Part shown: one piece after another, positions 58,751 to 64,000 of the stretch
How positions within the stretch are numbered: the first letter of the stretch is position 1
Layout of the letters: every line of letters starts with the position of its first letter
NCBI GenBank assembly: GCA_026120185.1
Contig: JANUWF010001272.1
Coordinates: forward strand, 248,001 to 312,000
Reading direction: 5' to 3'
Source of the DNA: Voacanga thouarsii
Taxonomy: Eukaryota > Streptophyta > Magnoliopsida > Gentianales > Apocynaceae
DNA: 64,000 bases
The notes under the pieces: generated by a model
What the model saw: only the letters and a program-made list of their open reading frames with translations
What the model was told of the DNA's origin: nothing
Databases searched by the model: none
Position numbers and translations under genes: made by a program

Positions 58751-59746
58751 TGATATGATCTAGTGTAGGCTTTTTCTTGGTGTTGTGAGTGGTTTAGTTG
58801 GTTATGTATTCAGCTCAATCAATGAGACCAAAAAAATAGAGATTCTTCTTGAGACAAAAAAGAGAAAATGAAACTAACAACCTACCCTCTATCAAACCCC
58901 TAAAGAAGTAAGCTTCAAGGACCCTCAAGAATAGTAGAAAGTTTTACTATAATGTCAACCTAATATCCTTGAAGCAACAAAGGCAAACAAGAACAAATAG
59001 AAGAGAGAAAATAGGTACCTAAGTAATGGAATTCAAACAAACCTTAGAGGAACAAAGCAACTAAGATCCATTCAAAGAAACTATATTGGATTATCCAAAA
59101 GATTTTATAGACTCATTCATAAGAATGACTAACCCTTAAGTATGGTCTTGAACAAGATGAACAAGGAGGCTAGGGCCTCTCAAGTTTCTCTCTTAAATTT
59201 GAATTAAAGTGTGTGAATTATGTTGTCAAATCACTAAAGGTTCTATTTATACTCTTCTAACCCTAGCTATGTAATCCCTGAGGTTCTATTATAGTTTAGG
59301 ATCTTAATAGTCTTTACAAACACTTAAAATTGGAGAAAAACCAGAAAAAAATAAAAAATGCGGGGCAGTCAGCGCCGGTTTGGGCACTACAGTCGGTAGC
59401 AGTTGTGAACTGTCTTCGGCTGGTCATATGGCAGAATGAAGCCGCTATAGGATAGGTTGAAGCTCGCGCCGGCTGTCCGCTGGGAGGCCCCTTTTGGTTA
59501 AGTTTCATCCCTATTGTTGCTAGCTTGAGTTCTTGTTGGGGTTCTTCTTGGATAGTCATCAAAATGAACTCTTGGCTAGCTTCGTTTACCTTCCAACCCT
59601 CTTCTATCCTCAAACATGGTTGTATGATCAATTGAAACTCGTCTTGAAGCTTCTTGGACCAAGATCTTATCATCGGTCCTTGTTCTTGCGTTGTCACGCC
59701 TCCCCCTCCTTGATCTTGACATCCATGATGAAGCGGAGTCTCATCA
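58751..59746 (-). repeat. Gyp3 5' LTR
   Basis: + strand TGATATGATC...GTCTCATCA, 996 bp. TATAAATAG (minus) at 59243-59251. A purine run AAGGAGGGGGAGGCG lies inside the LTR about 50 bases from its start, as in Gyp1. Confidence 0.9.
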
Positions 59747-59751
59747 CTCTC

Positions 59752-60360
59752 CAAACAAAAGTAGCATTTTTTTCAAGTTAGCATATAATCTCTCCATTCG
59801 AAGAGCAATAACCAAGCATTAAAGATGATTCAAATGATCCTCATTTGATTTGCTATATATCAATATGTCATCAAAGTACACAATAACAAACTTCCCAATG
59901 AATTCCTTTAGAATCTGATGCATTAGACGCATGAAAGTGCTAGGAGCATTATACAATCTAAAAGGTATAACAAGCCACTCATACAATATTTGTTTAGTTT
60001 TAAAGACCACTTTCCGCTCATCCCCTTCCCTGATCCTATTTTGGTGATAACCAGATTTCGAATCAATTTTAGAAAAAATGCATGCACCAAACAACTCACC
60101 AAGTAAGTCATATAATCTAGGAATGGGATAGCAATACTTAACTGTGATATTGCTAATGGCGTGACAATTGATAAACATGCGTCATGTCCCATCCTTATTG
60201 AGCACCAAGAGATTCGGAACCACACATGGGCTTAAGCTCTCTCTTACATGTCCCTTCTCACGCAATTCCTCCACTTGCTTTTGTAATTCTTTGGCCTCAT
60301 CTGGATTGGTTCTATAGCCCGGTCGGTTGGGGATGATAGCTCCAGGCACAAAATCTATTT
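59752..60360 (-). pseudogene. pol: Gyp2 reverse transcriptase, N-terminal part
   Basis: Minus strand: EAKELQKQVEELREKGHVRE (about 60300-60240), [34 protein letters not shown] (from 60178), [38 protein letters not shown] and the catalytic YFDD (about 59880-59868). It then shifts frame to KCYFCLE and is cut by Gyp3 at 59751. One stop near 60189; otherwise open for 119 codons. Confidence 0.9.
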
Positions 60361-61049
60361 GATGCTAAATTCCTCTAATGGGTGGTAATCCTCTAAGCAC
60401 CTCTTTTAGAAATACATTTTCAAATTCCTGGAGGATGGCTACTATTTCATTAGGTAAAGAGAAAGTAGAATCATTAGTAGAAACCTAAGAACCATTGCAA
60501 ATAAGAAGAATAACTGGTTCCTTAACTTCTATTACTTCTATGACCTCACTCCATTGTGCAAAGTAGTTCAGTATTCTTTTACCGTCTCCCTTTTGTCCTT
60601 GCTCACTTCCATCCATGATGGTTAAAGGCATTAGTTTTCCCATTCTCTCCCTCAACTCTTTCACTTTCTTCTCTTATTCTTTCCTCTCTAACTTTTGTTA
60701 TTATTTGACATCTTGTGCTACTTTTTTCTTTTCTTTTTCTCTCATGATTCTTTGGTCTTTGTTCACCTTACTTGGGGCCATGGGGGTAAAGGTGAATTTG
60801 GAGCAGTCGTTGTAAATGAAGTAAATGTTTTTCCTCCTATCATGCTTCATATTTCTATCATATTGCCAAGGCTTTCCTAGGAGTAAGGGACCAATTTACA
60901 TATACAACACATCACATAGCACATCATCCTTGTACTTCCCTATCTGAAAAGATAGTAAGACTTGTTTGTTAACTCTCAACTCCTAAATATTATTCAACCA
61001 TCCCAACTTGTTGGGTTTGGGTTGTTTAATCCAATTCATGACCAATTCA
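60361..61049 (-). pseudogene. Gyp2 protease C-terminus and linker
   Basis: Minus strand: NKLGWLNNI, NKQVLLSFQIGKYKDDVLCD (about 60985-60915), LLLGKPWQYDRNMKHDRRKN (about 60890-60830), then the linker with SLPNEI-like text near 60460. It is cut by Gyp4 at 61049, before the catalytic Asp, which would lie beyond the window. Confidence 0.75.
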
Positions 61050-62162
61050 TGATAGAAATTCACCCAAACATCAGGCCAAATCTAAAGAAGGAGGAACGAA
61101 ATTCAAACCATGTTCCATGATACCAAGAAGAAAGTTAAATTACGAAGTTTCTCAATGGAAAATTCAAGAAACACAAACCACCAAGCCAATGGTAATAAAG
61201 ATTTTGAAGAAGTAGGTGACAAAAAAAAAAAAAAAGATTAGAAGACCTTCACGATTTTAAGACAAAGATGAATAACATTGCCAAGTTGTGTAGGACTAAA
61301 AAAAGATCAAGAAGACCAAAAACTTGATTGCCAATTTGTGTGGAAGATCAAGCGTGAATGAGAAAAGGTTGAAGATCAAAGATTCTCAAAGGAAGTTGGG
61401 CGCCAGCTCCCATGGGGCAATTGGCACTAGCTCAATTATAGAAAGCTACTCCTTTGAATAGTGAGAATTTGGCGTCGGTCGAACTAGCCCAGCTGGTGCT
61501 GGCCCAAATCGGGCCTTATGCACTATTTTGAATTTTCAACTTATTTGCTTTGCTTTGTAATTAATTCCATCTCCCACAGTTTTTATTTTGTAATCGGGAT
61601 ATTTTAAACCTTTTAAATAGTTGAATGGTTGAGATTTCATCTCATCTTAGTTAGGTTTAGATGCCTATATATATGGCGTTACAGCTATCGTAAGAAACTA
61701 ATCGATTTTCGATATTGATAGAAATCAAAGAGTATCATTCGATAGCTTTTGAGAGATAATTCCTGCTGTGTAAATCCCATCAATATAAAGACCATTCTTA
61801 CGGCCTAGTCCTTCCCTATGTATTGAGTCTATAAACCTTTTTAGGATAGATCAATTAGCTTTCTAATTTGGGTTTTAGGTTATTGTTAATTTAAGCTTCT
61901 TGTTGAAGGTAAAATTGGTTGCCTAAACTATCTTCTTCAAAGTGTTCTTAGTTTCTTGTTGAATCAAGGGTCTTTGATTGTCATTTGGAAGACCTGATTC
62001 TTATTTCTAGTATTCTAAGTTCTTATTTTGGCTTAAGGTCCTAGTATTTGAATTTGGTATCTTGTTTCCTAACTAAATTCACTATTTTGAGTTCTTCAGT
62101 GGGGATTTTAATTTCACTCATAATTAGCCACGAAATAAATTGAGAAATTAGCCCCAAGATCA
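61050..62162 (+). repeat. Gyp4 5' LTR
   Basis: TGATAG...CCAAGATCA, 1113 bp. TATATATA at 61666-61673. GC-rich 'ggcgccagctcc' and 'ggcgtcggtcg' motifs at 61388-61510. The right edge is set by the PBS. Confidence 0.82.
61666..61673 (+). promoter_or_regulatory. TATA box, Gyp4 LTR
   Basis: CCTATATATATGG, a strong TATA candidate about 500 bases before the LTR end. Confidence 0.55.
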
Positions 62163-62174
62163 TTTTAAATAGTT

Positions 62175-62186
62175 TGGTATCAGAGA
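62175..62186 (+). other. Gyp4 primer-binding site (initiator Met tRNA)
   Basis: TGGTATCAGAGA, 12 bases after the inferred LTR end. Confidence 0.88.
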
Positions 62187-63089
62187 AAAGAAAGTTTTGA
62201 TTCTTATCAAAGCTTGAAGACATTGAAGAAGGCTTCAGAAATTGTCAATCCCGTAACACAAAATCAAGCCTCAAAAAGGCTAGTCAAACATTGAATTTTC
62301 TTGAAGTTTATGTGTGGAAATGACTCTTTTATGATAGTATATTATTAGGGAATACAAATTTCTTGTTATTTGTTGATTTGTGGGGCTAAAATTATTTCAA
62401 ATTTCTGCTAGTTCTGAAAATTGCAGACAAAGTGTTTGATATTTTTCTTGAGTGAATATTTAACTTGAAATTGTGGCTAAAACTTTATGAACACTTCTAT
62501 AATTGGTTACTGTTGTTTTCAAGTATCGTGGGGACATTTCTTATCCAATCAAGCTCATTATAGTTGTTGAATTCTTACACTTGTTCTTAAGTGATATGTT
62601 CCTTGAACATCTAGTGTTTCCTTAAAATTATTGTTAAGTCTTGTCCATTTACCCATTCCTTAGTCATTGAAGTTGTGAAACTCTCTTGAATTCATTGACT
62701 CTTGATATAAACTCCTGCAAGCTCACTAGTGTTGATGATCAAACTTTTGTCTAAGTCTAGTTGGTTACCCTTAAAGGGTTAGTAAACTTGTCAAGTTTAG
62801 ACTAGCTCCTAAGCAATTAGGGAGATTTGTGTGGAAAGAACTTATTGAGGAAATTGAGTGCTTAAAAAAGGTAAAAGTGTGAGCTTATTCTTGTTAAAAG
62901 CTAAAGAAGAGTTAAACACGAGGGTTGAGCGTTAATTCTTGAGTGGATATACGTAATGGAGTGATTGTGAGAAATTACTTTCTCATTTTTTCTAAATTTT
63001 CTAAGTGAGAATCATTGAAATTCTCAATACCATTTCCCAAGGAACATCATTTGATATTCAAGCCACCTATTGAAATTTTCCAAGCAAAA
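62187..63089 (+). other. Gyp4 untranslated leader
   Basis: AT-rich, no coding similarity on either strand. Confidence 0.65.
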
Positions 63090-63560
63090 ATGGAAGGCAT
63101 GAGAAGGGATATTGAGAGGATAAAATCTAACCAAAATCAAAACCTCAACGAATGCTAAAAGGGGAGATAGCTTTAGAGTGAGAAATGAGTACAAATTTCC
63201 ACCCTTATTATATGAGCAACTAATGAAAGGATGTGGAGAATATTTTATGGGAGGTTATCTAAAAATTCTAATAAAGGGAAGAGGTAGAAATAGTTTGGGG
63301 TTAGGTAAAGGAATTCACAAGGGCAAAATTTTGAGTGGAGCAAGGAAATGGTTCTATCCTAAGAAGTCCATATATACGAATCCTATACTTTAATATTCAC
63401 CAAATGAGAAAAATGAGACACCAAAACAATCATCAAGAAAAACCCAAAAGCCTTGAGAAAAAGAGGGTAGTAAAGAACAGTTTAAGGTTTGGAAGGTTTT
63501 TCTATTGATTGGTGTTGCAAGGAAGGCTATGAGTGCAAATGATGCTGGGATTAGGAAGGA
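63090..63560 (+). pseudogene. gag: Gyp4 gag remnant
   Basis: MEGMRRDIERIKSNQNQNLN at 63090 resembles a gag N-terminus. The capsid core and zinc knuckle present in Gyp1 and Gyp3 are missing: only about 470 bases separate this from protease, so most of gag is deleted. An open frame at 63178-63393 (Gly/Lys/Arg-rich) matches nothing I know and is probably out-of-frame remnant. Confidence 0.6.
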
Positions 63561-64000
63561 ATCCCAAAGGTGTAATATCTTTTACACTAGGTTCCTTATT
63601 CAACAAAAACCTTGCAGTATGATCATTAATAGAGGAAGTTGGACAAATGTAATATGTGCTACCTTAGTGGAGGACTTGGGATTAGAAACCATGAGACATC
63701 CTAAACTATACAAACTCCATTGGTTGAGTGATTGTGGTGAAGTAAAAGTAAATAAACAAGTTGAGTTTGAGTTTGATATGGGGACCTATAAAAATGTGGT
63801 TCTATGTGATATGTTACCAATGCAAGTGAGGTATATTTTATTAGGAAGGCCAGTGATGTTTGATAAAGATGTTGCATATAAGAGGAGGGAGAATAAGTAT
63901 ATTTTGAAAAACGATGGGAAGAAGATTATACTGCTTCCCTTATCCCATAGTAAGGTGCTTAAAGATCAAAATATATTGAGGGAAGAAGGCAAAAAAAGAA
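63561..64000 (+). pseudogene. Gyp4 aspartic protease (continues past window)
   Basis: CNIFYTRFLIQQKPCSMIIN (63571 on), then RGSWTNVICATLVEDLGLET, LYKLHWLSDCGEVKVNKQVE and MQVRYILLGRPVMFDKDVAY. The catalytic Asp is Asn (IIN-R-G-S), the same loss as in Gyp1. The frame is open to the window end with a Lys-rich tail. Confidence 0.85.

Larger units (their letters stand above)
54563..59746 (-). mobile_element. Gyp3: gag-protease-only gypsy deletion derivative inside Gyp2 RT
   Basis: LTRs 54563-55596 (3') and 58751-59746 (5') in minus orientation, TSD CTCTC (54558-54562 and 59747-59751). Gyp2 RT reads to ...KCYFCLE on the right and resumes FIRYAVSA on the left. Internal content is PBS, gag, protease and linker; RT, RNase H and integrase are missing, and the linker frame (HFGDFFQ) abuts the 3' LTR. 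Length 5.2 kb. Confidence 0.9.
37739..61049 (-). mobile_element. Gyp2: Ty3/gypsy element, minus, interrupted by TekD, Gyp3 and Gyp4, continuing past the window
   Basis: Reading leftward on the minus strand: protease (61049-60500), linker, RT (60330-59752), [Gyp3], rest of RT and RNase H (54557-53950), integrase (53950-53292), [TekD], integrase C-terminus (39387-38770), 3' LTR (38769-37739). Every interruption has a TSD except Gyp4, whose right end lies beyond 64000; the gag and 5' LTR of Gyp2 must lie there too. Same broad family as Gyp1, Gyp3 and Gyp4. Confidence 0.88.
61050..64000 (+). mobile_element. Gyp4: Ty3/gypsy element, + strand, truncated by the window end
   Basis: Begins TGATAGAAAT (61050) inside Gyp2 protease; the expected TSD is ATTCA (61045-61049), with no partner in view. 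LTR 61050-62162, PBS 62175, gag remnant and protease follow. Same family as Gyp1 (LTR start TGATAGAAAT is shared). Confidence 0.85.

Noticed and set aside
58751..59696. Ending the Gyp3 5' LTR at 59696, after which a purine run follows (minus strand)
   Set aside because: The TSD CTCTC at 59747 and the Gyp2 RT frame show the LTR extends to 59746; the purine run lies inside the LTR, as in Gyp1.
1..64000. CRISPR array, bacterial operon, prophage or host gene
   Set aside because: No regularly spaced repeats, no ribosome-binding sites and no non-transposon coding homology; everything assignable is plant LTR retrotransposon.

Overview
This window looks like a repeat-rich, probably pericentromeric, piece of a flowering-plant nuclear genome. 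It is AT-rich and I found no intact host gene, rRNA, functional tRNA gene or CRISPR array. Nearly all of it is LTR retrotransposon DNA, nested several layers deep. No species can be named from the sequence. I assigned nearly all of the elements by boundary signals (TG...CA ends, 5-bp target-site duplications (TSDs), primer-binding sites (PBSs), polypurine tracts) and by reading frames that resume across insertions.

The oldest visible layer on the left is a decayed Ty1/copia element (Cop1, + strand). Its gag lies at 7501-7755, its zinc-knuckle-to-RT part at 19669-22093, and its RT resumes at 35811. It was hit three times. TekE (1-7500, itself hit by TekA at 1970-6258) went into gag. Gyp1, a Ty3/gypsy element (7756-19663, TSD GTTGA), also went into gag and carries the solo LTR TekB (13443-17820, TSD TTTCA) in its integrase. 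SoloX (22094-35805, minus) went into RT. SoloX contains Ath1, an Athila-like non-autonomous element (23021-34811, minus, TSD TAAGA), which in turn contains the solo LTR TekC (26623-30770, TSD ATGCC). Insertion depth reaches Cop1 < SoloX < Ath1 < TekC.

The right half is a second Ty3/gypsy element, Gyp2 (minus strand, 3' LTR at about 37739-38769, 5' end beyond the window). It was hit in integrase by TekD (39393-53286, + strand, TSD CTATC), in RT by Gyp3 (54563-59746, minus, TSD CTCTC), and in protease by Gyp4 (from 61050, + strand, continuing past the window end).

The dominant family is Tek, a Tekay/Del-like chromovirus with very large LTRs of about 4.1-4.4 kb. One full element (TekD, with gag, protease, RT, RNase H, integrase and a C-terminal chromodomain), three TSD-verified solo LTRs and one edge-truncated LTR give about 24.6 kb of Tek LTR, or 38% of the window. 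These LTRs are unusually structured. They carry a hairpin at the 5' end, a tRNA-like A-box/B-box segment about 250 bp in, a CT/GA microsatellite beside a short conserved ORF, and splice-donor/acceptor-like sites in corresponding places. TekD also has an uncharacterised, broken leader ORF between its PBS and gag. It is acidic and contains two motifs that look like SUMO-interaction motifs; I rate this the most novel item here.

All coding regions are pseudogenes with stops and frameshifts. Copies of the same families inserted into one another, and most Tek copies are reduced to solo LTRs, which points to repeated bursts followed by LTR-LTR recombination and deletion.
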